A DNA stretch of 64,000 bases from Pseudobacter ginsenosidimutans (GCF_007970185.1 NZ_CP042431.1:6076001-6140000); one strand, 5' to 3'; numbered from the stretch's first letter, positions 49,701 through 58,039 are shown. A program made the numbers and translations. The notes: generated by a model from the letters alone, not told the origin.

Positions 49701-50968
49701 CAACCAATTCTTTATTGAATGCTGCTACATTCCTGGTAAATGGCGGTGTTTATAACAAAGTGAATGTTGCCAGTATAAACACCACTTACGTGGCAGTCAC
49801 CAATACCACAGTAAGCAAATTAGTGTTCACCAGTACTGCGCCATTAGCCAACATGAATATAGCGGCTGGTAATACCATCGATACACTCGAATTCAAATCA
49901 AGAGGCAATATTACCGGCACAGGTAATAATATTGGTACGTTGATCTTTGCTCCCGGAAGACAATACACTTTCGCCAATGGCACCAACACTACTGTTACCA
50001 ACGCATGGTATGGTAGCGGCACTCCCTGTAACCTTACAGATATTTCCGCTGCAACCACCGCCACTGTTACGGTGAACGGAGATCCTGTGAACCTGGATTA
50101 TGTGCTCCTTTCCGGTATCACTGCCGCCGGTACAGCTGCACCATTCCACGCGTATGAACATAGCCGTGACCAGGGACGCAATACCAACTGGACCATCGAG
50201 CCATATGCAGGTTCCAATCCAATCCTCGGACTGGGGCCAGATATCACCATCACAACCGATGATCTGCCTTATGTTCTCAGAACAGACGGCTTTTTCGGCT
50301 CGCCACTCTCGAACTATCTCTGGAACGATAACAGTACAGGTGATACCCTGGAAATTACAGCAGCCGGCACTTACAGCGTGAACGTTGGCTTCCCTGACGG
50401 TTGCAGCATCCCTGATCAGATTGTAGTGACCGTTGTGGCGCCACTGCCCATCACGCTCACCAGCTTCACTGTGAAATCAGTGAACTGTGCACCGGTACTC
50501 AGCTGGTCAACTACCGATGCCGTGAACTTCCACAGGTTCGAGATCGAGCGCAGCAGCGATGGCCGTAACTTCCAGCCAGTAGGTTCCATCCATTTCAATG
50601 CTTCAGTTAGCCGTTACAGTTATACCGATAACAAAGCTGGTGAAGGCAGGTTCTTCTACCGCCTCCGCCTGGTTGATATCGATAACAAATATGAGTACAG
50701 CAATATCATTTCACTCAGCAACAACTGCGGTGGCATCCTGGAAGTAACACCAACTGTTACAGCAGACCTGGTGCAGGTAACACTGCCCGGTGGTTATGAG
50801 AATGCCAGGATCCGCGTGTTCAGTGCAGCAGGACAGGAAATGTCTGCCCGTCTCAGCGGCAACGGCAACAGGAAGACCATTGACCTGAGCAGCTTTGCCA
50901 AAGGTTACTACTTTGTACAAGTGAACAACGGAGTGGAACTGAAGACCTTCAAAATAATGAAGAAATAA
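46799..50968 (+). CDS. Large T9SS type A surface protein with three internal repeats
   Basis: 1389 residues from the ATG at 46799, which begins a good signal peptide (MKKLLLVCLLLAGSVSSLFA); the frame is open farther upstream but without signal character. Three repeats of ~371-380 residues each begin YWVGGxGxWxDxxHWxxxSGG and contain right-handed beta-helix-like alternation (NTITTLDFRGGGN). After ~1130 comes an SPxL-type linker and Ig-like domain, then LPITLTSFTVKS with a fibronectin-like unit and a T9SS type A tail (IDLSSFAKGYYFVQV). Probably a long surface adhesin or matrix protein. It has its own upstream region and terminator. Confidence 0.88.
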   Translation: MKKLLLVCLLLAGSVSSLFAVDYYWVGGAGSWTDINHWATASGGTTKHSIVPSENDNVFFDANSGLLNGNIVTLPANGDAYCKNMSWAGVTTTASFRRGGGGYSIHIYGSMELAASVTYGMQAIYFDGPDDVTIRCNGAGRVPVMGWYNPFYINKPGATVKLLDDIPLALQVNDLLLSAGTLDLSGFNHTFWQMRANHNTAATIDISNAIINNTVHWDVRGLNKTVITTNSVINTVTLYTDGNVYNEVNVSTTGTDMAINGTTIDKLTFVTPAAVNGSVRIGANNIINILEFKGGGTLRAGGNVINQLIVAPGKGLIAYGNNTINTLFRMNTPDCSGLAELTGATNEVVTLTFGSGAVLDLKNLFITNMIAAGSVTLPVDVVGADGGNNTNFNITNPLTGTTLFWVGGSGDWNDNAHWSATSGGTGGYCVPFKADNVVFDNNSGFAAGNNLVTTSSNTWCNSMTWTNIAVPTTFVESGSYTMEVYGSIVLDPKVTMTANLLLKGTAASTLTTNGAGLGGLGIDISRTGTDGGLTLVDDFVNPNATLRLSLGKLLMSGRTVDLFFFASNTSGARVMDLTNATVNVRETFSISGTGRTWVGNGAGLTVNSARYFVVDGLNYPTVNLSSLENVFDIRNATIGTLTFTNTAGNSNARILANNTITTLDFRGGGNIAQTGNTIGTLLLAPSKYYGFTGTNTITTHLRFNSPACSGLGEMRGINGVLSTLNFGPSATTDLANVYIQNIAATGSITPITVSGADAGGNSGFTINSNAGSARYWVGGSGDWNDANHWSLTSGGTGGACVPTVNDDVFFNAQSFTSGSSTVTTTGNIYAKNMDWTGATNAPVFNESTTFGFELWGNLVMNPAVTMNATAIFMGSTNTTLNTNGSTLGNFDFTLNKLNGSLSLGLNDDLNNPQTFITLQRGTLNVANRTLVVEAISDEGSTNATAIDISNSNFTGGWRYNGTNKTLNATNSLLNAATFLVNGGVYNKVNVASINTTYVAVTNTTVSKLVFTSTAPLANMNIAAGNTIDTLEFKSRGNITGTGNNIGTLIFAPGRQYTFANGTNTTVTNAWYGSGTPCNLTDISAATTATVTVNGDPVNLDYVLLSGITAAGTAAPFHAYEHSRDQGRNTNWTIEPYAGSNPILGLGPDITITTDDLPYVLRTDGFFGSPLSNYLWNDNSTGDTLEITAAGTYSVNVGFPDGCSIPDQIVVTVVAPLPITLTSFTVKSVNCAPVLSWSTTDAVNFHRFEIERSSDGRNFQPVGSIHFNASVSRYSYTDNKAGEGRFFYRLRLVDIDNKYEYSNIISLSNNCGGILEVTPTVTADLVQVTLPGGYENARIRVFSAAGQEMSARLSGNGNRKTIDLSSFAKGYYFVQVNNGVELKTFKIMKK
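46865..50220 (+). repeat. Three ~1.1-kb coding repeats
   Basis: Units start at about 46865, 48005 and 49118, spaced 1140 and 1113 bp. Each opens with WVGG.G.W.D..HW..TSGG and closes with a short NxxFxI or NTNWTI segment. Protein identity is moderate, so the duplications are old. Confidence 0.85.
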
Positions 50969-50993
50969 AAGGACGGTTTATTTTCGTGATACA

Positions 50994-51030
50994 AACAGCG
51001 CGCCGGGCAACCGGTGCGCTGTTGCTTTTT
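50994..51030 (+). terminator. Rho-independent terminator after the T9SS repeat gene
   Basis: AACAGCGCGCCGG (50994-51006) pairs with CCGGTGCGCTGTT (51011-51023) with one G-U wobble, loop GCAA, then GC and T5. Confidence 0.8.
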
Positions 51031-51117
51031 GCAATACTGATACAGGCGGAATTGATAAATCTGATACTGTTTTTGTTGGAGGATATTCACCAAATTTGAA
51101 TAACAAAACCTGTTGCC

Positions 51118-51753
51118 ATGATACCTTTAGCTGAGCTTTGGATATTCATCATCGCCGCATTTGCGCTGGTGATCACACCCGGTCCGAATATGCTGTACCT
51201 CATCTCACGTTCCATCACACAGGGAAAGAAGGCAGGACTGATCTCGCTGGTGGGTGTGGTATTGGGTTTTCTCTTCCATGCACTGATGGTGAGTTTCGGG
51301 CTCACGGCTATCTTCATGGCCATTCCCTATGCCTTCCTGGTTTTGAAAACCCTGGGCGTGGGATACCTGCTCTGGCTGGCTTTCCAGGCCGTCAGGCCTT
51401 CAGGCAAAAGTATCTTTGAAGCACGTACAGACCTGAAGCCAGACAAACCAGGCAAACTCTTCACCATGGGCTTTCTTACCAATGTGCTTAATCCGAAGAT
51501 TGCCGTTTTCTATCTTTCCTTTTTTCCACAATTCATAAAACCTGAGCAAGGTACGGTTCTGGCGCAAAGCCTGGAACTGGCGCTGGTGCAGATGAGCATT
51601 AGTTTCAGCATCAATTTTATCATAGTACTGAGCGCAGCAAGATTGTCTTTATGGTTCAACAAGAATCCTTCCTGGTTGAAAATGCAGAAATGGTTTATGG
51701 CCAGCGTGCTTACAGGACTGGCAGTGAAGATGGCTTTCACAAAAGTGAAATAA
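51118..51753 (+). CDS. LysE-family exporter
   Basis: 211 residues, six hydrophobic segments typical of the LysE/RhtB family. The N-terminal signature TPGPNMLYLISRSITQGKKAG (first part) lies after one helix. It should sit in the inner membrane and export amino acids or related small molecules driven by the proton or ion gradient. Substrate is not predictable. It lies alone between the T9SS gene and the next hairpin. Confidence 0.92.
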   Translation: MIPLAELWIFIIAAFALVITPGPNMLYLISRSITQGKKAGLISLVGVVLGFLFHALMVSFGLTAIFMAIPYAFLVLKTLGVGYLLWLAFQAVRPSGKSIFEARTDLKPDKPGKLFTMGFLTNVLNPKIAVFYLSFFPQFIKPEQGTVLAQSLELALVQMSISFSINFIIVLSAARLSLWFNKNPSWLKMQKWFMASVLTGLAVKMAFTKVK

Positions 51754-51756
51754 AAA

Positions 51757-51775
51757 AGCCGGATGATATCCGGCT
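51757..51775 (-). terminator. Short terminator hairpin
   Basis: AGCCGGAT (51757-51764) pairs with ATCCGGCT (51768-51775), loop 3 nt; the A6 run just left of it gives a U-tract to the minus-strand gene ending at 51801. It may also serve the plus-strand gene ending at 51753. Confidence 0.7.
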
Positions 51776-51800
51776 AAATAGTATCTGAAATAATTTGGAT

Positions 51801-52244
51801 CTAAAAGAAGATATCTACATAATCCACTGCTGCTCCCTCTTCGCAGTTGTCCATTTCCTGCAGCCGCCAGTACTTACGCACACCGCTGGCAAAGAAGGTG
51901 TAGGTACCGGTTTTGTCGCACACTTCATTATTGTTCATGGTCCTTACTTTGGTGAGAATGGTTCCTTCAAAACGCAGCCTGCGCGGAGTGAGCATGATGA
52001 GGTTGCCATCGATGCTGGCAAAATCCAGACTGTCTTCTGAACGTTGTTCCCCTTTTACATAATAGGTACTGTCGTTCACCTTCTTTATCTCCACAGATCC
52101 GAACTGCTCTCCCCATCCGATCCACTGAAGACTGAACTTATGCTTGCCTTCGCGGATAGTGGCGGGAGCAGGCGCTTCTTTTTCCTGGGCCATTCCGGAG
52201 AACCCGGCCAATACAACCGATGCAATTCCAAGTATTTTTTTCAT
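51801..52244 (-). CDS. Exported protein of unknown function
   Basis: 147 residues from the ATG at 52244, chosen because it begins a normal signal peptide (MKKILGIASVVLAGFSGMAQ); an ATG at 52271 adds a polar leader. The mature part is a single small beta domain (FSLQWIGWGEQFGSVEIKK, YYVKGEQRSEDSLDF) resembling small lipocalin-like envelope proteins, but no family is recognised. Two cysteines near the end could form a disulfide. It lies 50 bp after the DUF92 gene on the same strand, so the two may be cotranscribed. Confidence 0.7.
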   Translation of the reverse strand: MKKILGIASVVLAGFSGMAQEKEAPAPATIREGKHKFSLQWIGWGEQFGSVEIKKVNDSTYYVKGEQRSEDSLDFASIDGNLIMLTPRRLRFEGTILTKVRTMNNNEVCDKTGTYTFFASGVRKYWRLQEMDNCEEGAAVDYVDIFF

Positions 52245-52294
52245 GCGCTTCCAATACGGTTTTATGATCAATGTTTATGAACTAACGTAATCAG

Positions 52295-53098
52295 TTATCC
52301 GAATATCAATTTCAGTGCCAATGCTGCAAGGGCTCCTGCTAAAGTATTGCAGGCATTCACTTCATTGTTGCTGAGCCGGCCCCTGCGTTGAAAGGTGGCG
52401 CCCAGTAAAGAGTCTATATAATTTCCGGCAACACCTGCCAGAACAATGTAGATGGCATCCGCGCTAAATCCCTGCATGGCACTGTAAATGACGGCAATCA
52501 CGGCAGCGGCCGCAAAGCCTGCCAGGGTGCCTTCCAGGCTGATCACACCATCCAGTCCACGCTCCTCTTTCCGGAAATTCTGCACATTCACAAATCGCTT
52601 ACCCAGCACCGTTCCCAGTTCGGAGGCAACCGTATCGGCAGATGCCGAGGCAAGGCTGCCTGCAATCAAAAGTACAAACAATCCGCTATGTGCAGGATCC
52701 ACGATAGCCAGTATGGAACAGATACCGGTTATTCCACCATTAGCCAGTACCTGCGCAATATTCCTTTCCTCGCTGTGTGGTTGTCCTGCCGTGACGTTCC
52801 GCTTCACTTTCTTTCCGAACCGCGATGCCAGTACGCCCATCATAAAAAAAGCGATGAGCAAAAAAGCGCCGGTGAAACTGGTTCCTTCCACCACTATCAA
52901 ACCCAATAGGAAGGCTGTGAAGGCAGCGCCGGGTGTTAGTTTTCTTTTGATCACACAGAGGAACAATACCAACAGCATCGCTGGTCCCAGCCATCCCGGG
53001 CAGTACATCAGATCATATGGGCCCGAAAACGATTCTTCCATGCCGGCAAAATAGTGCTGTTTTCCATTTTTCCCATAAAAAGCTAACTTAAAGTTCAT
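52295..53098 (-). CDS. DUF92/TMEM19-family membrane protein
   Basis: 267 residues; the ATG at 53041 (MEESFS) is an alternative start. Six to seven membrane helices with the DUF92 signatures LANGGITGICSILAI, SASADTVASELG and EGTLAGFAAAA. The family shares a fold with phosphatidate cytidylyltransferase-like and phytol phosphate kinase proteins and likely works on a lipid phosphate in the inner membrane. Substrate unknown. Confidence 0.9.
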   Translation of the reverse strand: MNFKLAFYGKNGKQHYFAGMEESFSGPYDLMYCPGWLGPAMLLVLFLCVIKRKLTPGAAFTAFLLGLIVVEGTSFTGAFLLIAFFMMGVLASRFGKKVKRNVTAGQPHSEERNIAQVLANGGITGICSILAIVDPAHSGLFVLLIAGSLASASADTVASELGTVLGKRFVNVQNFRKEERGLDGVISLEGTLAGFAAAAVIAVIYSAMQGFSADAIYIVLAGVAGNYIDSLLGATFQRRGRLSNNEVNACNTLAGALAALALKLIFG

Positions 53099-53152
53099 AT
53101 TACTGCGCCGGGCAGCACAGTAATTTCGCGCACTATACTCAACAGTCCTTTT

Positions 53153-54499
53153 ATGAAAAAAACCTTTCTAGCTCTCTGTTCCCTGCTGCTTTTGCAAACT
53201 GCATCGCAGGCACAGGAACAGCATGTAATACTGATCAGCATCGATGGCCTTCGTCCTGAATTCTATAAAGATCCCAGCTGGAATATGGTGAACCTTCGCC
53301 AGGCGATGGCTGAAGGAGCTTATTCAAATGGCGTGGATGGCGTGTTCCCTACCGTCACCTACCCTTCACATACTACCATGATCACGGGAGTGAAACCAGG
53401 CAAACATGGCATCAATTCCAATACTCCTGCAGAACCGCTGGGCATTACCGGCAAATGGAACTGGATGTACGATAGCATCAAAGTGCCTACTGTATTTGGT
53501 CTCGCAAAAGCAAAAGGATTGACTACCGCATCTGTGTTCTGGCCTGTTTCCGTTGGCTCTCCCGCCACCTGGAATGTTCCGGAATACTGGTACCTGTCCG
53601 CAGAAAAAGGAAAGCCCAGGATCATGGCAAAAGCTCTGCGCGAACATGCCAGCCCAAAAGGATTGTTCGAGGAACTGGAACAAAATGCAACAGGAAAACT
53701 GGATGAGAAAGATTTTGACGACGATTATCTCAATATCGATGAGAACCTCGCGCGTATGAGCTCTTATATCATTCAGCAATACAAACCCAATCTCCTCGCT
53801 GTGCACCTGGTGATGGTAGATCATTTCGAGCACGAGCAGGGCCGTGAGGGCGACAAAGTGCGTGCAGCCATTGCCGGTGTTGATCACGCTGTAAAGACCA
53901 TCCGCGAAGCCGTGCAGAAAGCAGGCATTGCCGGTAAGACAACTTTCATTGTAACAGGCGATCACGGATTTGTAGACATTCATTCCGTCTTCGCTCCCAA
54001 TACACTGCTGATGCAGGCAGGTTTGTATGATCCGCAGAAGCCTCAGGACTGGAAAGCTTATTTCCATACATCAGGCGGCGGCGCCATGTTATTGCTCCGC
54101 AACAAAAACGATAAAGCCACAAAAGAAAAAGTGCTGCAACTGCTGAAATCACTGCCTGCCACACAGCAACGCGGCTTTATCATCAAGACGCGCGAAGAAC
54201 TGGATGCTATAGGAGCTGATCCCAATGCAGCTTTCGGTTTGACCGGTCAGCAGGGATTCACATTCACACCTGCAGCTACCGGTAATTTCATCAGACCAGG
54301 CAAAGGCGGCACGCATGGCTTCTTTCCTGATTTCAAGGAGATACAGACAGGCTTTGTGGCCTTCGGTAAAGGCATTCGCAAAGGAGCAGTGATCCCGCAA
54401 ATGGGACTGGTGGATATCGCTCCGCTGATCAGCAAACTGCTGCAACTGGAATTACCTGAAGGCGATGGAATATTGTACGAAGGATTGCTCACCAAATAG
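53153..54499 (+). CDS. Nucleotide pyrophosphatase/phosphodiesterase (alkaline phosphatase superfamily)
   Basis: 448 residues. Signal peptide ending TASQAQ, then an ectonucleotide pyrophosphatase-type hydrolase: first metal aspartate in LISIDGLRPEF, nucleophile threonine in FPTVTYPSHTTM, metal residues in VHLVMVDHFEHEQG, GDHGFVDIH and KGGTHGFFP. All the metal-binding groups are present, so it should be active in the periplasm. Relatives cleave nucleotide pyrophosphates or phosphodiesters of lipids and glycerophosphates. Confidence 0.93.
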   Translation: MKKTFLALCSLLLLQTASQAQEQHVILISIDGLRPEFYKDPSWNMVNLRQAMAEGAYSNGVDGVFPTVTYPSHTTMITGVKPGKHGINSNTPAEPLGITGKWNWMYDSIKVPTVFGLAKAKGLTTASVFWPVSVGSPATWNVPEYWYLSAEKGKPRIMAKALREHASPKGLFEELEQNATGKLDEKDFDDDYLNIDENLARMSSYIIQQYKPNLLAVHLVMVDHFEHEQGREGDKVRAAIAGVDHAVKTIREAVQKAGIAGKTTFIVTGDHGFVDIHSVFAPNTLLMQAGLYDPQKPQDWKAYFHTSGGGAMLLLRNKNDKATKEKVLQLLKSLPATQQRGFIIKTREELDAIGADPNAAFGLTGQQGFTFTPAATGNFIRPGKGGTHGFFPDFKEIQTGFVAFGKGIRKGAVIPQMGLVDIAPLISKLLQLELPEGDGILYEGLLTK

Positions 54500-54519
54500 T
54501 TCAAACACTCACTTCATAC

Positions 54520-54558
54520 GGGCTGCTCCTTCACAACGGGAGTGGCCCTTTATTTTTT
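54520..54558 (+). terminator. Terminator after the phosphodiesterase gene
   Basis: GGGCTGCTCC (54520-54529) pairs with GGAGTGGCCC (54539-54548), with wobble and one mismatch, followed by a TTTATTTTTTT tract. It overlaps the stop of the converging gene at 54550. Confidence 0.65.
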
Positions 54559-55530
54559 TCGAAGTGCAGGAATTTTGGCGCCGCGGGTAAGGTCCCAGTT
54601 GGCATTGTAGGATTTGCCGGATTGAGCAGTCACCCAAATGAATCCCAGTTCCTGTTTTGGATCTTTAATAAGTGGTAAAATGGAATCGCCCCAATCCTTC
54701 ACCGGATCTCCAAGCCGCCACCAGCCCAGTTCTGCGCTGCCATTCATGCCATCTTCATCAGCCGGGTAGCCGAGCTGGAAAGCGCAGGCGGTTGGAGCGA
54801 ATCGATTGGCCCAGTCTGCAAAGCTTTTGTTGAGCTCATCCAGTTTGCCTTCGGAAGCATCGTTGATGAAAATGAGATCGCCCTTGCCGCGGTAAGAGGG
54901 CGGCATATAATCAGCGTTGTAATGACGAAGGAAGAGACGGTAAGATGATTTGATGGATTTCAGTTTTGCATCCCAAACAGCCACTGCGGAATCGGTGGCT
55001 TTACCAAAATACTCCAGCTCGATACCCATGCCCACCACACAGCGATGGTGTTTGAATTTCTTCAGCCAGCTTTCCATTTCTGCAGGTATGTCCGTTGCCG
55101 TTATGCCTTTCTTCGGATTTGCTTTGAATGGAAACACTTCCAGGAATACCCTCACCCCGATCCTGTCCATATAATAGAGCCATGCCTCATGTGTTGCATC
55201 GCTGATGCCGGGATATGCCGGGGTGATCCTGCTCAGGTCTCCCACTGCCCAGGTGGCCCAGGGCGCCGAACCGGGAAATTTATTCTGCACATTGAAGATC
55301 ACATTGGCAAGTGATTCCTTGGGAAGCGTTAACGATTGCCCGATCTTGATATCCAGTTTGATAATGCCGTCGCCCGCGCTTTTGCGGCTGGGTTGCCAGG
55401 CACCTGCCCATTTGAAAGCCGCATGGCCATTGCCCGACACGGGTTTAGCCTGCTTTCGCGGCATTGCGGCATAAGCAGCCGCAGCTGCGAGGATTACGAT
55501 CAGTATTAGAGGTACAAGTACTTGCTTCAT
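54550..55530 (-). CDS. Exported TIM-barrel-like protein, possible glycosidase
   Basis: 326 residues from the ATG at 55530, which starts a signal anchor (MKQVLVPLILIVILAAAAAY); an ATG at 55578 adds a polar leader. The mature part has the rhythm of a TIM barrel: FLEVFPFK, VVGMGIELEYFG, YRLFLRHYNADY, LIFINDAS, CAFQLGYPADE and LGFIWVTAQSG. The acidic residues at strand ends (MGIELEYFG) could be catalytic. No family is firmly recognised; a cell-surface glycan hydrolase is the best guess. It has no close operon partner. Confidence 0.6.
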   Translation of the reverse strand: MKQVLVPLILIVILAAAAAYAAMPRKQAKPVSGNGHAAFKWAGAWQPSRKSAGDGIIKLDIKIGQSLTLPKESLANVIFNVQNKFPGSAPWATWAVGDLSRITPAYPGISDATHEAWLYYMDRIGVRVFLEVFPFKANPKKGITATDIPAEMESWLKKFKHHRCVVGMGIELEYFGKATDSAVAVWDAKLKSIKSSYRLFLRHYNADYMPPSYRGKGDLIFINDASEGKLDELNKSFADWANRFAPTACAFQLGYPADEDGMNGSAELGWWRLGDPVKDWGDSILPLIKDPKQELGFIWVTAQSGKSYNANWDLTRGAKIPALRKK

Positions 55531-55681
55531 GGGTGGCCTGGTTCTGGGGAAGACAGGAAGATACAAAAACAGGAGCACTTTTACTACATATAATGCTGCA
55601 ATTGATTGAGTTTGTTTAACAATGGAACCTGATCCAACCTCAAAAAGGACAAACCTTAAAAATATTCAGTGAAATATTTGC

Positions 55682-55723
55682 GCAGCTATATGACTGCACA
55701 TATATTTGCAGTCATATAGCTGC
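55682..55723. promoter_or_regulatory. 17-bp perfect palindrome with nested half-site upstream of DoxX gene
   Basis: GCAGCTATATGACTGCA (55682-55698) is the exact reverse complement of 55707-55723, with an 8-bp spacer. A second inverted repeat, ATTTGCAG (55704-55711) with CTGCAAAT (55720-55727), overlaps the right arm. It ends 32 bp before the DoxX ATG, where it could block or overlap the promoter. No regulator gene is adjacent, so the binding protein is probably encoded elsewhere. Confidence 0.65.
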
Positions 55724-55755
55724 AAATAAGATCATCACCAATTAAAACAATTGAT

Positions 55756-56142
55756 ATGTCTAAAAGAAATAAGATCGTATACTGGATCGCTACTGTATGG
55801 CTGGCATTGGGAATGGTATCCACCGGACTGGTGCAGGTGCTGCAGATGGAGAAAGAAATAGAGCCTGTAGTGAAACTGGGTTATCCTGCGTATTTCCTGA
55901 TCATACTTGGCTCCTGGAAAATACTGGGCTCAGTGGTAGTATTGCTTCCCAAATTTCCCTTGCTGAAGGAATGGGCTTATGCAGGATTTTTCTTTACTAC
56001 TACCGGGGCGATACTTTCACATCTGATGACTGGTGCACCGGTTACAGGAACATTTCCAGCTTTGTTGTTGCTGGTACTGACCGTGATTAGCTGGTATTTC
56101 AGACCGGCAGAAAGAAGGCTTGCGGCAGTTATTTCCCGTTAA
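55756..56142 (+). CDS. DoxX-like membrane protein
   Basis: 128 residues, four membrane helices with WLALGMVSTGLVQVLQM, PAYFLIILGSWKILGS and the FFFTTTGAILSHLMTG segment, typical of the DoxX_2 family. Relatives are often induced with stress or quinone-related genes; the exact function is unknown. A strong palindrome upstream suggests repression by a dimeric regulator. The gene directly precedes the IS element but is not disrupted by it. Confidence 0.85.
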   Translation: MSKRNKIVYWIATVWLALGMVSTGLVQVLQMEKEIEPVVKLGYPAYFLIILGSWKILGSVVVLLPKFPLLKEWAYAGFFFTTTGAILSHLMTGAPVTGTFPALLLLVLTVISWYFRPAERRLAAVISR

Positions 56143-56270
56143 ACAGGATTTGATATAATAAGATGTTTGAAAGAAATGATGAACCCAGAAAAGACGTGAT
56201 GATTTAAGATTAATTTATGGAAATTAGGACTTTGATTGACGATTATTAACTTGTCAATCAAAGTGAGTTT

Positions 56271-57179
56271 ATGAGTCCAAAAGAACAATCAGACATTCGT
56301 AGAAAACTTAGGGTACTTAATCATGGAAAAGAGAGTGGAAACATTTCAAAGACATGCAGGCACTTCGGTGTTTCCAGGGAAACATACTATAAATGGAAAA
56401 GAGATTATGAGCAAAAGGGAGAGATTTCGCTAATCAATAGTAAACCGTGCCCTCAAAATCCTAAACTTAGAATCCCAGCGCATATTGAGGAGAAAATATT
56501 GCACCTCCGTACAACCTACCATTTAGGGCAATAAAGAATTTCTTGGTACTTGAAGCGTTATCACGACATTAAGGTTTCTCCTGTAGGTGTGTGGCATGTC
56601 CTAAGGAGAAATGGACTTAATAGACTTCCTAAAAATCAGCGTAAGCGGTCTATGGAGCAGTTTAAACGCTATGAAAAGCAAGTACCAGGTCATAGAATTC
56701 AAATTGACGTCAAGTTTTTGTCATTCACTGATAATTCAGGAAAAGAAGTAAAGCGATTTCAATACACGGCAATCGATGATGCAACTCGGGCCAGAGCACT
56801 TAAGATTTACCCCCGTCATAGCCAGAAAAATGCAGTTGAGTTCGTAGACTATGTCAGAAACAAATTTCCCTTTAGAATACACACGATTCAAACAGACAAT
56901 GGTCATGAATTTCAGGCATTGTTTCATTGGCACTGCGAAGACCATGGTATTCGCCACGTATACATACGGAAAGCCAGCCCTCACCTCAACGGTAAGGTCG
57001 AAAGATCTCATCTAACAGATCAACAAGAATTTTACCAATTAATAGAATACAAAGATGACATCGATATAGAGAAAAAGCTATCAGAATGGGAGAACTTCTA
57101 TAATTGCCATCGTCCGAACGGAGCGCTTAATGGGAAAACACCTTATGAAGTCCTGCGAGAGAAGCTGCAGCCTTCATAA
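56271..57179 (+). pseudogene. IS481-family transposase interrupted by an in-frame TAA
   Basis: One frame of about 302 codons is interrupted at 56532-56534 by TAA after HLGQ; reading through gives HLGQ-stop-RISWYLKRYHDIKVS. A single C-to-T change (CAA to TAA) would explain it. The N-terminal part is a helix-turn-helix (CRHFGVSRETYYKWKRDY) and the C-terminal part an rve integrase core with Asp in QIDVKFLSF, Asp in IQTDNGHEF and Glu in GKVERSHLT. Unless the stop is read through or an internal start rescues it, the element is inactive. Confidence 0.88.
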
Positions 57180-57230
57180 TTTTTCCCCTGATCGGCCGCC
57201 CCCAGAAATAGGTTGATCAGGGGAAAAATT
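57178..57230 (+). terminator. 16-bp stem terminator at the IS right end
   Basis: AATTTTTCCCCTGATC (57178-57193) is the exact reverse complement of 57215-57230, around a 21-nt loop. It starts at the transposase stop and should end that transcript before the neighbouring gene. Confidence 0.75.
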
Positions 57231-57286
57231 TATATTTGGATTGTCAATCATAGTTCTGATCCGCACACTTTAATAAATTTTCGATT

Positions 57287-57970
57287 ATGTCGTATTACAA
57301 ATTTAAGCTAGCTGTAGATACTATTGAAACGGGACGAATTTTTCCGCAGGTGCAAAAAATGACAGCGGGCTATGATTTTGATGCTTCGAATTCAGTATAT
57401 GCCATATCAAGAGAAACAGAAAAACTTCCCGAATATGAACCTAACCTAAACCATTTTTCCCTTCATGGCAGAGCTAAACTTACTGATATCCTAAGTGTTT
57501 CCGTAATTCATGGTGGCTTTTTGATCAGTGAAAAATTTAAGACTCTTTTGGAAAAGTTCACCCTTCCCACACATAAATTTTATCCAGCAAAAGTTCAGAC
57601 GAAGAAACAGTTTCTGGATTATTACTGGCTCCACATTATTTGTAACCTTTCCGACTATGTAGATTATCCAAAATCAACCTTTTTTGTTTATTATAATTTT
57701 AGCAAAAATCTTGGTTACGTGGATGTACTTTCTAAAAATGAACTCATTATTAAGGAAGAAAAACTCAAATCAGATAATCCGGGAAAAACTGTAGCTATTT
57801 GGGCAGAGAAAATATACTTGAATTCTTCACTAAATACAAGATTTGATCTTTTCAAAATTGGAACTATCAATTCTGATTATTTCATTAGCGAATCTTTACG
57901 GCAATCCATTCATGAAGCAAAAATTACTGGTTGTGACATATCTGAAGCCAATAATCTCATTGTTCAATAG
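57287..57970 (+). CDS. Probable Imm11/DUF1629-family immunity protein
   Basis: 227 residues, no signal peptide, so cytoplasmic. Motifs match the Imm11 layout: SEKFKTLLEKFTLPTHKFYPA, a NLSDYVDYPKSTF segment and the C-terminal FDLFKIG...DYFISESLRQSI...TGCDIS pattern. The family assignment is from recognition of this order and is moderate. The gene converges with the RHS-AHH toxin gene with 69 bp between stops, so it is the likely antidote despite the unusual orientation. It begins 36 bp beyond the IS right end. It is strongly AT-rich, like the toxin tip, as expected for horizontally moved toxin-immunity DNA. Confidence 0.65.
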   Translation: MSYYKFKLAVDTIETGRIFPQVQKMTAGYDFDASNSVYAISRETEKLPEYEPNLNHFSLHGRAKLTDILSVSVIHGGFLISEKFKTLLEKFTLPTHKFYPAKVQTKKQFLDYYWLHIICNLSDYVDYPKSTFFVYYNFSKNLGYVDVLSKNELIIKEEKLKSDNPGKTVAIWAEKIYLNSSLNTRFDLFKIGTINSDYFISESLRQSIHEAKITGCDISEANNLIVQ

Positions 57971-58039
57971 AAAGAAGGCTCACCTAACCACATTATTACT
58001 TTATTCGATTGTTCGAAAGATTTGTATTTCATGGGAATA

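Larger units (their letters stand above)
56233..57250 (+). mobile_element. IS481-like insertion sequence (about 1.02 kb)
   Basis: Ends are TGATTGACGAT (56233-56243) and ATTGTCAATCA (57240-57250), inverted repeats matching at 10 of 11 positions. Near the left end the copy TTGTCAATCA (56251-56260) repeats the right end in direct orientation and pairs with the outer left end as a hairpin. It carries one transposase frame with a D-D-E catalytic set and its own terminator. No target-site duplication is obvious in the flanks. The element is AT-rich compared with its left neighbours. Confidence 0.75.

Noticed and set aside
56143-57286. A composite transposon carrying the toxin-immunity pair
   Set aside because: Only one IS copy is visible; no second copy flanks the RHS gene.
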